Below the pieces are notes generated by a model. The model was given only the letters and a program-made list of their open reading frames with translations. It ran no database searches and was not told the origin of the DNA. 64,000 nt of DNA from Maribacter sp. MJ134 (GTDB taxonomy: Bacteria > Bacteroidota > Bacteroidia > Flavobacteriales > Flavobacteriaceae). Shown here piece by piece: positions 23,657 through 32,327 of this stretch (positions are counted from its first letter, which is position 1; every line of letters begins with the position of its first letter). The stretch spans positions 806,001 to 870,000 of the forward strand of contig NZ_CP034570.1 of NCBI RefSeq assembly GCF_003970695.1, in the 5' to 3' direction. A program made the position numbers and the translations under genes.

Positions 23657-25351
23657 TTAGGGTTGTAACAGTTCCAAAAGTGCAATATCGTTATCATTTT
23701 CTAACAATACCTTGCCATTTTTGACCATAACCTCCGTTTCGGAATAGGTATCGTAAAGTTTAGTACCATCCCCAAAAAAGCCTTTAACCCAAAGTGATTT
23801 TTTCCCTTTAGGCAAGTCCAGACCTACAACTACCTTATCCTTAAAATCTCCGTTGGTATACGTTCTACTAAAGACATAGGGTTTTTTACCCAATCTTTTA
23901 TGTTTTCCTGCGCCCACGGCCGGATGCGCATTTCTAAACTGTCCTAATTTTCTCCAATGGGCAAGAGTGTGCTGTATTTTGGGAATGCTATCCAGTTCGT
24001 CCCAATTCATAAAAGAACGTAAGGTGGCATCTCCTTGGGTACTATCGATGACTAAATTTCTAGCCGTCTCGTCACCATAATACACTTGTGACGCCCCTGG
24101 TGTTAACAGTAAAACGTTTGCTGCCCGTACGGCTTCTTTCCGTTCTTGGTCAAAAGGTTGTCCGTCGTCATGTGATGCCAAGTAATTGACGACACTTTTG
24201 TTTTTTAGTTTTGTATGTAAAAGTTTGCTGTATTTAGCGAAAATGGTTTCATAATCTTTTGCAGCATCATATTTAAGCTCAAAGTTGATGAGGCTATGGA
24301 ATCCGTTACTAAAAAAATCTACTTTTTTATCACCAAAATCAAAGGCTCTTCCTCCGGATATTCCATAATTGTATACCTCGCCGACCATGTAGAAAGGATT
24401 ATCGTCCAAAACAGCGTTCGGATGTTTTCGTTTCCACGTATCAAAGGCATAGGAAGCTTCTTTATAAAGTTCTCCCCATACATTTTCGTTGACGTGTTTA
24501 ACCGTATCTACCCTAAAACCGTCTATACCATATTCATGTACGTAATCCGTAAGCCATTTCATAATATAAAACCTTGGCGCTCTCGGATAGCCCGTACGGT
24601 CAAAAAATAACTGTAGCTCATCTAACTCGGCACTTAAGCGACCTTCATTTTTCCATTTTGCTAAGAGCGCATCCGGAAGTTCAACGGCTTCATCCGATAA
24701 GGTATTCACATCCGGTAGATTATCTACCAGAGTACAATTGGTAGTGTTCTCATAGGTGGTAAATTCACAAGTGGGGTCCGTAATAACCCATTCTTCGGGC
24801 CAAACGGGGTCCTTATCGGTAACAGGTCCGGTATGGTTAAGAACCACATCCATTAGTACACGGATACCTTTCTTGTGTGCGGTTTTTACAAGCATACCCA
24901 AATCTTCTTTCGTGCCAAAATTAGGGTCTAAGGCTGTCCAGTCTTTTGCCCAGTATCCGTGGTAACCATAGGTATTTCCAGTGCCTTCATCCGTATCCCC
25001 ATGAATTTGTTCTATTACCGGGGTAAACCAAATGGCGTTGATGCCTAGCTTTGTAAAATAGCCTTCATTTATTTTTTGCGTGATTCCTTGAATATCGCCA
25101 CCCATAAACCCGCGTAGTTTTCCGCTAGGATTGATTCTGTCAAAATTGATGTCGTTTTCCGGGTTTCCATTATAAAACCTATCGGTGAGAAGAAAGTAAA
25201 TATTAGCGCCGTCCCAGACAAAAGGAATCGTTGGTTCTGTTATGGCCACGGTATCCGCCTTGATAGACGTTTTATTGACAACTTCTTTTTTCTCTGTTTT
25301 GCATGAGGAAAGCATCGCGAGAAGCGTCGCAACGATAAGTAGGTATTTCAT
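23657..25351 (-). CDS. GH13 alpha-amylase-family lipoprotein
   Basis: A 564-residue surface or periplasmic lipoprotein; the lipobox LSSC follows MKYLLIVATLLAM (start taken at ATG 25351). The glycoside hydrolase family 13 barrel shows region I DVVLNH (about residue 168), region II GFRVDTVKH with the nucleophile Asp (about 282), region III GEV with the acid/base Glu (about 325) and region IV YLASHDD (about 395). A C-terminal beta domain follows. It acts on alpha-glucans such as starch or maltodextrin; the exact specificity (amylase versus neopullulanase) is open. No SusC/SusD pair lies nearby, so it is not part of a visible polysaccharide-utilisation locus. Confidence 0.92.
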   Translation of the reverse strand: MKYLLIVATLLAMLSSCKTEKKEVVNKTSIKADTVAITEPTIPFVWDGANIYFLLTDRFYNGNPENDINFDRINPSGKLRGFMGGDIQGITQKINEGYFTKLGINAIWFTPVIEQIHGDTDEGTGNTYGYHGYWAKDWTALDPNFGTKEDLGMLVKTAHKKGIRVLMDVVLNHTGPVTDKDPVWPEEWVITDPTCEFTTYENTTNCTLVDNLPDVNTLSDEAVELPDALLAKWKNEGRLSAELDELQLFFDRTGYPRAPRFYIMKWLTDYVHEYGIDGFRVDTVKHVNENVWGELYKEASYAFDTWKRKHPNAVLDDNPFYMVGEVYNYGISGGRAFDFGDKKVDFFSNGFHSLINFELKYDAAKDYETIFAKYSKLLHTKLKNKSVVNYLASHDDGQPFDQERKEAVRAANVLLLTPGASQVYYGDETARNLVIDSTQGDATLRSFMNWDELDSIPKIQHTLAHWRKLGQFRNAHPAVGAGKHKRLGKKPYVFSRTYTNGDFKDKVVVGLDLPKGKKSLWVKGFFGDGTKLYDTYSETEVMVKNGKVLLENDNDIALLELLQP

Positions 25352-25402
25352 GTGCATTCTATTTTGCTTAAAGCTATAAAATGCAGATGGAACAGAAAAA
25401 TT

Positions 25403-26173
25403 TTATTTCTTTCGGTTTAGCACTTTGAACTCTTCATAACAGCTGCTAATAGCATCAAGAATCTGAAGGTCGTTGGCGGTTGTGATGAATGAATTGGAAT
25501 AATTACAGTTGTTCAAAATATCCTGGATGTCCATTTTATCCAGTTGCAGCAGTTCCATTAAGGTCTCCCGGTCAAATTTAGATGCCAACAAATCACGAAT
25601 TCTGTCGTCTTCTTTGATTTGACGAAGTTTGCGCATTTGGTTAGGCTTTTTCCCGAAGAGGTTCCGTAATAAATCTGCAGGATTCAGAATTGCTCCTAGA
25701 ACTTTGGTAACCGCGCTAGGATTCTTATTTCCGCCTTCATATCCCACGGAAAGTCCAGAAATGCTATATTGATAGGCGTTATTTACGGGTAAGTTCTTTA
25801 CGTCTATTTCTAAGTATCCCGTAAGCTGGTATGGGCGCACAATGACCTCTTCCAAGGCGTAGGCAAGCTCTGTTAGGGCAATCTTGGTATCCTTGAACTT
25901 GAACATATCATTGGTTATCCTAATTTTTTGGGATTTATAGCCCAAGAAAGAAAAATATAGGGTGTCATTTACGGCTGCAGTAATTGAAAACTCACCTTTT
26001 TCGTTGGTAATGGTCCCTAAGACTTGGTTTAAGTTGACGACATGGACACTTTCCATAGGTTCGTCTGTCTGTGCATTTACGACAAGTGCGCTTATGATAC
26101 TGCTTTCGGGCTCGTCTTGAGCGTAACCCAAGAAACCATACAAACAAAAGATAACCAGTACATATTTTACCAT
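25403..26173 (-). CDS. exported protein with carboxypeptidase-regulatory-like domain
   Basis: A 256-residue secreted protein with a signal peptide (MVKYVLVIFCLYGFLGYAQ). Residues about 28-110 form a carboxypeptidase-D-regulatory-like beta sandwich: ALVVNAQTDEPMESVHVVNLN, GTITNEKGEFSI, DTLYFSFLGYKSQKI. This is the same domain found at the start of many TonB receptors, but here no plug or barrel follows. The C-terminal half (about 125-256) is helical, with an IKEDDRIRDLLASKFDRETL stretch, and not recognised. It lies 52 bp upstream of the GH13 gene on the same strand and may be co-transcribed with it. Confidence 0.82.
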   Translation of the reverse strand: MVKYVLVIFCLYGFLGYAQDEPESSIISALVVNAQTDEPMESVHVVNLNQVLGTITNEKGEFSITAAVNDTLYFSFLGYKSQKIRITNDMFKFKDTKIALTELAYALEEVIVRPYQLTGYLEIDVKNLPVNNAYQYSISGLSVGYEGGNKNPSAVTKVLGAILNPADLLRNLFGKKPNQMRKLRQIKEDDRIRDLLASKFDRETLMELLQLDKMDIQDILNNCNYSNSFITTANDLQILDAISSCYEEFKVLNRKK

Positions 26174-26250
26174 AAACGTATGCTGAGATAATTAAAGGTA
26201 CAAACAAAACAAAAAAATACGCCGAAGCGTATTTTTTAATATAGAATTAA

Positions 26251-28050
26251 CTAAAAGAAATCACCTTTTCTTTTGTTGCTTCTTCTTTTACCGGAGTTGG
26301 GACTAGAAGAATTTCTTCGTTCCCTTCCTTTACTTCGCGATCTATCGCCACTTCTGTTTCCGTCACGATTTCCTCTACTTTTGCCTTTATCCCTGAAGCC
26401 GCCGCCTCCGCTTCTGCGTCTTCCGCCACCGCCTCCGGGATTTTTGGAAACTTCTACGTTTACAAATCTGCCATCGACCTTAAATTCTGTAAAGGTGGAT
26501 AGAATTCTATCGGTGACCTCTGCATCGGTGTTAAAGAAAGAAAAGCTGTCTTTTACATCGACTTTAAAAACATCTTCTCTTCCAAGATTTACGGTATCCT
26601 TGATGAAGTCCTTGAGCGACATCCAATCGTATCCGTCTTTTTCACCCACGTTTATGAAATAGCGCACCGAACCAGAAGTAGGCGCGTCACCTCTATTGCT
26701 TCTATCGCGACCCCTTTCTCCAGAATCTGAAGTATTCAGGTCTTTTGATTTGTTGTAATAGTTATAAAAACGTGTAAACTCGACCGACACGATTTTTTTG
26801 ATGAGTTCTTCGCGGTCTACATCCTTTAAGACATCGTTAATCGCTGGTAGATAGCTTTCAACATCTTCGTTGATTTCGGTATCCTTTATTTTGTTGGCCA
26901 GATGATACAGTTGAATCTCACAAATCTCCATCCCTGTTGGAATCTTTTTAGAGATGAAATTCTGCTTTATCTTATTCTCGATAGCCTTAATCTTACGCAT
27001 TTCACTACGCGTAACGATGACCATGGAAATACCGGATTTACCGGCCCTTCCCGTTCTACCACTACGGTGTGTGTAGGTTTCTATTTCATCTGGCAATTGG
27101 TAATTGATAACATGGGTAATGTCGTCCACATCTATACCTCTCGCGGCTACATCGGTAGCGACTAACATTTGTATTTGTTTTTTACGGAACGAGTTCATTA
27201 CCAAATCGCGTTGGTTTTGGCTCAAATCACCATGCAGCGCCCCGGCATTATAACCGTCTTCAATAAGTTTTTCCGCTACTCTCTGTGTATCTCTTTTTGT
27301 TCTACAAAAAACAACCGAAAAAATATCGGGATTGGTATCCGCCAATCTTTTTAAAGCTGGGTATCTATCTCTACCACCAACAACATAATATTCATGCTGA
27401 ACGGTTGAAGCCCCGGAGTTTTTGGCACCCACGGTAATTTCTTGTGGGGAATGCATAAACTTCTTGGCGATTATGGAAACCTCCTTGGGCATTGTAGCCG
27501 AAAACAACCAGGTAGATTTCTCATCTGGGGTGTTGGAAAGAATATCTTTGATATCTTCAAAAAAGCCCATGTTGAGCATTTCATCCGCCTCGTCCAAAAT
27601 ACAGTAGTCAATTTTAGAAATATCGACCAATTTACGATTGATCATGTCTTTCATACGTCCCGGAGTGGCCACCACTATTTGGGCACCTCTCTTAATCTGT
27701 CTTGCTTGTTCCGTAATACTGGCTCCGCCATAAATAGCGACTACATTTATATTTTTCTCGTATTTGGAGTATAATTTTAGCTCATTGGTAATCTGCAAAC
27801 ACAATTCCCTGGTAGGGGAGAGGATTAAACCCTGTGTAGTTCTGCTATCACGGTCTATCTTTTGGATGAGCGGAAAGCCAAAAGCAGCGGTTTTACCGGT
27901 TCCTGTTTGCGCAAGCGCAACCAAATCGGTCTCACTTTCCAATAAAATCGGGATTGCTTTTTCCTGTACTTCGGAAGGTTTTTCAAAACCCAAATCCGAG
28001 ACAGCATCAATTAAGGACTTTTGCAGTCCTAGTGCTTCAAAATTTGTCAT
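26251..28050 (-). CDS. deaD: DEAD-box ATP-dependent RNA helicase
   Basis: A 599-residue RNA helicase of the DeaD/CsdA group. The Q motif is FEALGLQ at residues 4-10, followed by Walker A (AQTGTGKTA), PTRELCLQ, the DEAD box in YCILDEADEMLNMGF, SAT (FSATMP) and the C-terminal motif HRSGRTGRAGKSG. A DbpA-type RNA-binding domain (about residues 460-545, YFINVGEKDGYDWMSLKDFI) follows, and then a basic glycine/arginine/serine-rich tail of about 45 residues that should bind RNA non-specifically. The role is ribosome assembly and mRNA turnover, often cold-induced. The leader of about 100 bases (see 28160) fits post-transcriptional cold control. Confidence 0.96.
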   Translation of the reverse strand: MTNFEALGLQKSLIDAVSDLGFEKPSEVQEKAIPILLESETDLVALAQTGTGKTAAFGFPLIQKIDRDSRTTQGLILSPTRELCLQITNELKLYSKYEKNINVVAIYGGASITEQARQIKRGAQIVVATPGRMKDMINRKLVDISKIDYCILDEADEMLNMGFFEDIKDILSNTPDEKSTWLFSATMPKEVSIIAKKFMHSPQEITVGAKNSGASTVQHEYYVVGGRDRYPALKRLADTNPDIFSVVFCRTKRDTQRVAEKLIEDGYNAGALHGDLSQNQRDLVMNSFRKKQIQMLVATDVAARGIDVDDITHVINYQLPDEIETYTHRSGRTGRAGKSGISMVIVTRSEMRKIKAIENKIKQNFISKKIPTGMEICEIQLYHLANKIKDTEINEDVESYLPAINDVLKDVDREELIKKIVSVEFTRFYNYYNKSKDLNTSDSGERGRDRSNRGDAPTSGSVRYFINVGEKDGYDWMSLKDFIKDTVNLGREDVFKVDVKDSFSFFNTDAEVTDRILSTFTEFKVDGRFVNVEVSKNPGGGGGRRRSGGGGFRDKGKSRGNRDGNRSGDRSRSKGRERRNSSSPNSGKRRSNKRKGDFF

Positions 28051-28159
28051 ACTATTATGTTTCTTAATCGCAAATATGAATGTTGCATAGAGCGATTATC
28101 GAACATAACCTGTTGACTCCGAACAACACGTGCTATACCAGCGGCGTTTTATAAAGCGG

Positions 28160-28167
28160 CAAAGGTA
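28160..28167 (-). promoter_or_regulatory. candidate -7 box for deaD, implying a long leader
   Basis: The minus strand reads TACCTTTG, a perfect TAnnTTTG match, ending 109 bp before the deaD ATG. If used, the mRNA would carry a leader of roughly 100 bases, unusual among the other promoters proposed in this window. Confidence 0.45.
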
Positions 28168-28210
28168 CTGCTAATTAATGAGATGATATAATTTGATGGT
28201 AATACAAAAA

Positions 28211-28855
28211 TTAAGGCGCGATACTATAACCATAGACGGACATGATTATTCCGATTATGCCACAGACCACCATTAAGATAATAAACCCTTTCTGTAGTTT
28301 AGGATTATCATATATGATGATACAAACTGCGCCCAAAACAATACAGATTTGAAAGAAGAGCATACCGAGGTCAAATTTTTTGGTAGCCTCGTCATATTGC
28401 TCCGCCAGTTGTTCCCATTCCTTTACCCCTACAATAATACCCAGTTTACCATCTAGGTCTTGAATCCAGTCTTCTACAGGAATGTTAGAGGAGCCTATTA
28501 AAATTTCTTTCTTCTCGTTACCGTATTTGGTGATTTGATTTTTGACAACCTCTATTTTGCTGTTTACGGGGACTACCTTATCTTCAGGAATAATACCGCT
28601 GGTAACCAGTACGTTTAAATAATCTAGTTCACTTTCTTTAAGACTTTCTTTAATGCTTTTGGATTGGTACCAGCTAGAATAATTGACTACCTTATTATGG
28701 GCTATCATCATTTGTTCCTCCAGTTCTCCGTTGACCATCTGGGAAATCGCCATTAGAGCAGCAAAAAATGCAATAAGAACTCCACCAACGGCTTCGGCTC
28801 TTTCTGAAGCTACAGAAACCTCAACGGTATCCAAACTATTTTTAGATTGTAGCAT
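28211..28855 (-). CDS. membrane protein with DUF4337-like features
   Basis: A 214-residue protein with three hydrophobic segments: about residues 22-41 (AVGGVLIAFFAALMAISQMV), 165-182 (LFFQICIVLGAVCIII) and 190-210. The large middle part is helical and charged, and the segment KVVNYSSWYQSKSIKESL resembles the DUF4337 family. Its ATG lies inside the end of rdgB (14-bp overlap), so the two are co-transcribed, though no functional connection is evident. The family assignment is from memory and moderate. Confidence 0.7.
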   Translation of the reverse strand: MLQSKNSLDTVEVSVASERAEAVGGVLIAFFAALMAISQMVNGELEEQMMIAHNKVVNYSSWYQSKSIKESLKESELDYLNVLVTSGIIPEDKVVPVNSKIEVVKNQITKYGNEKKEILIGSSNIPVEDWIQDLDGKLGIIVGVKEWEQLAEQYDEATKKFDLGMLFFQICIVLGAVCIIIYDNPKLQKGFIILMVVCGIIGIIMSVYGYSIAP

Positions 28856-29429
28856 AATGTGTATTTAAATAGTTAATGAGCTTTATGGTAGCTTTCCCGC
28901 GGTGACCTATTTTGTTCTTAATTTTTAACGGTAGTTCCGCAAAGGTCTTATCATAACCTTCGGGTTTAAATATAGGGTCGTAACCAAAACCATCTTGCCC
29001 TCTCTTTTGCGTTAGGATTTCTCCTGCTACGGTTCCGTCAAAAAAATAGGTCTTACCGGTTAAGTTCAATGCGATGACGGTTTTAAATCTGGCGGACCGG
29101 TCAGCTTTGTTCTTTAGATTATGAAGGAGTTTGTCCATATTGGCCTGAGCATTACTTTCTGGCCCTGCATACCGGGCAGAGAATACGCCCGGAGCATCGT
29201 TTAGGCTGGTTACCAGAAGGCCGGTATCGTCTGCAAAACAAGGTAAACCATAATTTTCAGTAACGTAATCTGCCTTTAATTTTGCATTACCTTCCAAAGT
29301 GTCCTTGGTCTCAGGGATAGGTTCATGGCAATGAATATCCGTTAGGGAAAGTATTTCTATATGTTTAGGAACCAAGGATTGAATTTCCTTTAGTTTGTTT
29401 TCATTATGAGTAGCAAAAACAAGTTGCAT
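28842..29429 (-). CDS. rdgB: dITP/XTP pyrophosphatase (non-canonical purine NTPase)
   Basis: A 195-residue HAM1-family house-cleaning enzyme that converts ITP, dITP and XTP to monophosphates and so keeps deaminated purines out of DNA and RNA. Motifs: FATHNENKLKEIQSL at residues 4-18 (nucleotide loop), FADDTGLLV near 66-74 (catalytic acidic residues), GVFSARYAGP near 80-89, and GQDGFGYDPIFKPEG with the HRGKA ending. It is transcribed from a -7 box at 29470 and overlaps the next gene by 14 bp. Confidence 0.95.
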   Translation of the reverse strand: MQLVFATHNENKLKEIQSLVPKHIEILSLTDIHCHEPIPETKDTLEGNAKLKADYVTENYGLPCFADDTGLLVTSLNDAPGVFSARYAGPESNAQANMDKLLHNLKNKADRSARFKTVIALNLTGKTYFFDGTVAGEILTQKRGQDGFGYDPIFKPEGYDKTFAELPLKIKNKIGHRGKATIKLINYLNTHYATI

Positions 29430-29469
29430 GTAAAATAATTAATTCTTTGATTTAAGATTTTGACAAATT

Positions 29470-29477
29470 CAAAAATA
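29470..29477 (-). promoter_or_regulatory. candidate -7 box for rdgB
   Basis: The minus strand reads TATTTTTG, a perfect TAnnTTTG match, 41 bp upstream of the rdgB ATG in the 61-bp divergent gap to the methyltransferase gene. Confidence 0.45.
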
Positions 29478-29490
29478 CTAATTTTATAAA

Positions 29491-29943
29491 ATGGAGTTAA
29501 AACTACCCCCTGTTATCGTATTTTTTGTTTTTGGACTGCTCATGTTCTTGTTGAACAAGTTTTTACCTTTTGGCTTTTTTGACTTCTTTGGACGCCTGGT
29601 CTTGGTCAAATTATTGGTAGGAATGGCAGTGGGTATATTAACGATATCCATTGTTCAATTCTTTAGAACAAAAACTACGGTTGATCCGGGCAAACCGTCA
29701 AAAACGACACAATTGGTTACTAATGGCCTCTATAAGTTCTCTAGAAACCCTATGTATTTGGGGATGTTGTTAATGCTTCTTGCTTGGGGTTTAAAGCTGG
29801 GCAATGCCTTTAACGTGCTGTTGGCCTCCGGGTTTGTGTTTTACATGAATCGGTTTCAAATTATTCCAGAAGAGAAAATTCTTGGGAATAAGTTCGGAAA
29901 GGAATATGCGCGGTACGTTACAAAGACCAGGAGATGGTTTTAG
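29491..29943 (+). CDS. isoprenylcysteine/phospholipid-methyltransferase-like membrane protein
   Basis: A 150-residue integral membrane protein with about four hydrophobic segments. The ICMT/PEMT signature is visible: LVTNGLYKFSRNPMYLGMLLMLLAWGL (about residues 75-100), with the R-NPMY-G motif, followed by RFQIIPEEKILGNKFGKEYARYVTKTRRWF, whose EE...FGxEYxxYxxxTxRW pattern is the SAM-binding region. It should methylate a small lipid or thiol substrate at the membrane; the true substrate of these short bacterial members is unknown. It is divergent from rdgB and followed by an AT-rich gap. Confidence 0.88.
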   Translation: MELKLPPVIVFFVFGLLMFLLNKFLPFGFFDFFGRLVLVKLLVGMAVGILTISIVQFFRTKTTVDPGKPSKTTQLVTNGLYKFSRNPMYLGMLLMLLAWGLKLGNAFNVLLASGFVFYMNRFQIIPEEKILGNKFGKEYARYVTKTRRWF

Positions 29944-29965
29944 TGCAGTGATAATTATTTAAAAA

Positions 29966-30015
29966 AGTAATATTACTAAATATTAGCAAAAAAGCTTATT
30001 AATTTATATATTAGC
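29966..30015. promoter_or_regulatory. palindrome and direct repeats upstream of the SatD gene
   Basis: A perfect 12-bp palindrome AGTAATATTACT (29966-29977) is followed by two copies of ATATTAGC (29980-29987 and 30008-30015) in the 88-bp AT-rich gap before a gene whose product has a C-terminal helix-turn-helix. An operator for autoregulation is possible, but AT-rich DNA gives such matches easily. Confidence 0.3.
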
Positions 30016-30031
30016 CATTTAGTTAATACTT

Positions 30032-30637
30032 ATGATCGCAATTATTACAGGAGATATTATCAATTCAGAGAATTATCCCTCTTCGGAATGGATTCCTATT
30101 TTAAAAGAATATTTTTCTCGTTTTGGCACCAGTCCAATGGTCTGGGAAATTTATCGTGGCGATGAATTTCAACTAAAGGTCAATCAAGAAAATGCTCTGT
30201 TCACGGCTATTCAGATCAAAGCGATTTTAAAATCCATAAAGGGTTTAGATGTCCGCATGGGTATAGGAATAGGCCTAGAAACGTTTACGGGTTCAGGTGT
30301 TAGTGAATCTAATGGACCGGCATATCAGCGTTCTGGTCGTAAATTTGACTCTCTTAAAGAGAGCAAGGTAAATCTAAGTATAGCTACGGGAGACGAAAGC
30401 CATGACAAGACCATAAACCTTATGCTAAAGCTTGCTTTGGATTTTATGGACAATTGGAGCGTGGTTTCCGCGGAAATAGTAACTATGATCTTGGATAATT
30501 TAGAGGCATCTCAGAAGGAGTTGGCCCTAAAACTAGGAATTAAGCAATCTGCGGTAAGTCAAAGACTCAAAAGAGCACGTATAGACCTGGTCTTAGAGTT
30601 GTTGGCCTACTATGAAAACCTATTTAAATTACCGTAA
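30032..30637 (+). CDS. SatD-family protein with C-terminal helix-turn-helix
   Basis: A 201-residue protein. The N-terminal two-thirds begin with MIAIITGDIINSENY and contain EIYRGDEFQLKV and DVRMGIGIGLETFTGSGVSESNGPAYQRSGRKFD, a nucleotide-cyclase-like fold in the SatD family. The last 55 residues form a helix-turn-helix (ASQKELALKLGIKQSAVSQRLKRARIDLVLEL) resembling those of sigma or LuxR-type regulators. A 2-bp gap separates it from a DUF3307 gene; SatD-DUF3307 pairs are common in Bacteroidota. It may be a small-ligand sensor and regulator. The ligand and targets are unknown. Confidence 0.82.
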   Translation: MIAIITGDIINSENYPSSEWIPILKEYFSRFGTSPMVWEIYRGDEFQLKVNQENALFTAIQIKAILKSIKGLDVRMGIGIGLETFTGSGVSESNGPAYQRSGRKFDSLKESKVNLSIATGDESHDKTINLMLKLALDFMDNWSVVSAEIVTMILDNLEASQKELALKLGIKQSAVSQRLKRARIDLVLELLAYYENLFKLP

Positions 30638-30639
30638 TC

Positions 30640-31341
30640 ATGATTTTATTCGCCAAGTTGCTTTTAGCACATCTGGTTGCGGACTTTATGCTGCAGCCCC
30701 TGAAATGGGTAATTCATAAAGAAGCCAATAAAGCAGGTTCTAAATACTTATATTTTCATATAATCATCCACTTGTTTTTATATATGCTTGTTCTCTGGGA
30801 CCTTTCGCTTTGGTGGATAGCCCTGATTATCGCAGGTAGTCATCTTCTCATAGATATTTTTAAACTTTATATAAATCCTTTATTTAAGAATAAGAACATT
30901 CCCTTTTTCTTGGATCAGGCACTACATATTTTGGTTTTATACCTCTGTTGCTTCTATAGCGAATTGCCCGAACACGCCATAACACTGTTCCAAAGTTTAG
31001 ACTGGCCATTGCTAGTAGCCATAGTATTCGTTACTTCCCCGTCAGCGATTATCATGGGACAACTATTGGAGTGGATGTCCAATCAAATAGAGACGAACCA
31101 TAAGTCATTACCCAACGCGGGAAAATATATAGGAATCATAGAGCGACTATTTGTGCTTATTTTTATAATTATAGGCAGGTGGGAAGCTATAGGTTTGCTG
31201 ATTACGGCCAAATCGGTCTTTCGCTTTAACGATTTAAAGGAGACCAATAACAGAAAGCTTACCGAGTATATTCTGATCGGTACTTTAGTAAGTTTTGGTT
31301 TAGCCATAGTAACCGGCTTAATTTATACCATGCAAGTATGA
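30640..31341 (+). CDS. DUF3307 integral membrane protein
   Basis: A 233-residue protein with about six hydrophobic helices and the DUF3307 start LLLAHLVADFMLQP followed by HIIIHLFLYMLVL. Histidines and aspartates at the membrane ends (LLLAHLVADF, GSHLLIDIFKLY) are conserved in this family. It is sandwiched with a 2-bp gap to the SatD gene and a 4-bp ATGA overlap to the hydrolase gene, forming a three-gene operon. The function is unknown; the pairing with SatD suggests a sensor/effector relationship at the membrane. Confidence 0.85.
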   Translation: MILFAKLLLAHLVADFMLQPLKWVIHKEANKAGSKYLYFHIIIHLFLYMLVLWDLSLWWIALIIAGSHLLIDIFKLYINPLFKNKNIPFFLDQALHILVLYLCCFYSELPEHAITLFQSLDWPLLVAIVFVTSPSAIIMGQLLEWMSNQIETNHKSLPNAGKYIGIIERLFVLIFIIIGRWEAIGLLITAKSVFRFNDLKETNNRKLTEYILIGTLVSFGLAIVTGLIYTMQV

Positions 31342-32132
31342 AAAGGTATCATAGCTATTTGTTTTCCTCAATTTGCATCTTTCTCCTGATGTTCTCAAAT
31401 GCTAGGGCACAAACCAATTATTTCACTTCATTTGATGGCGTAGAGATTACCTATTCCGATGAAGGGTTTGGTAAGCCCGTATTACTTCTTCATGGATTTA
31501 TTAATTCTAGAACATCTTGGGATAAGACACCATTAAAAAGCCAGCTTCTAAAAAAAGGCTATCGTGTTATCGTTCCGGATTTAAGGGGAAATGGTGATTC
31601 CGGTAAACCTCAAACGGAAGAATCGTACGCTAATGATGCGGAAGTAAATGATATAAAACTACTGATGAGCCACCTTAATTCAAAAGAATTTTATGCCATT
31701 GGCTATTCTAGAGGAAGTATTGTACTGGCAAAATTAATGACCAAAGAGCCACGTATTAAGAAAGCTGTTTTAGGGGGTATGGGTATAGATTTTACAGACC
31801 CGAACTGGGATAGGAGAATCATGTTTATGAAGGCTTTTGACGGAGAAGTCACAGAAGAAACCAAAGGAGCTGTTGCCTATGCCAAATCCGTAGGGGCAGA
31901 TTTACGCTCCTTGCATTTGCAACAAAAGTACCAACCTGTCACTTCCATTGAAGAGCTGGGGGCTATAAAGGCTAAAATTTTGGTTATCGCGGGAGATAAG
32001 GATTTGGAGAACGGCAATCCAGAATTACTTCATAAGGCTTTTGGCAAGAGTAAATTGATCATTGTACTTGGCGACCATAACCGAACCTATAAAACGGAGG
32101 CATTTTCAAAGGCAATTCTAAACTTTCTGTAG
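31338..32132 (+). CDS. exported alpha/beta hydrolase
   Basis: A 264-residue hydrolase with a signal peptide (about residues 1-24, ending ARAQ). The oxyanion strand is PVLLLHGFINSRTSWD (about residues 47-62), the nucleophile elbow is GYSRGS (about 117-122), the acid lies in VIAGDKDLENG, and the histidine in LGDHNRTYKTEAF. The catalytic triad is therefore complete. The ATGA overlap places it in the SatD-DUF3307 operon. The substrate cannot be inferred: the fold covers esterases, lipases and many others. Confidence 0.9.
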   Translation: MKRYHSYLFSSICIFLLMFSNARAQTNYFTSFDGVEITYSDEGFGKPVLLLHGFINSRTSWDKTPLKSQLLKKGYRVIVPDLRGNGDSGKPQTEESYANDAEVNDIKLLMSHLNSKEFYAIGYSRGSIVLAKLMTKEPRIKKAVLGGMGIDFTDPNWDRRIMFMKAFDGEVTEETKGAVAYAKSVGADLRSLHLQQKYQPVTSIEELGAIKAKILVIAGDKDLENGNPELLHKAFGKSKLIIVLGDHNRTYKTEAFSKAILNFL

Positions 32133-32327
32133 TACGGATCTAAAATAGGTGGGCGTTATGTCCATAACACTTCAAAAACACTAAGCTGTGACGAAATTCC
32201 TATCAAAATCGTAGGTTTTGGTTATAGGGATAACTTTTGATAACATTACTGTACTTCGGGTCGAATAAATTTTTATTTTTACCGCTTGTTTTTATTTGAA
32301 TTCAAGGAATAAGAAAGTGCGTTAAAA

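Noticed and set aside
26247-26660. Open frames opposite or out of phase with the deaD tail
   Set aside because: They are produced by the repetitive Gly/Arg/Ser-rich codons and have no start context or recognisable domain.
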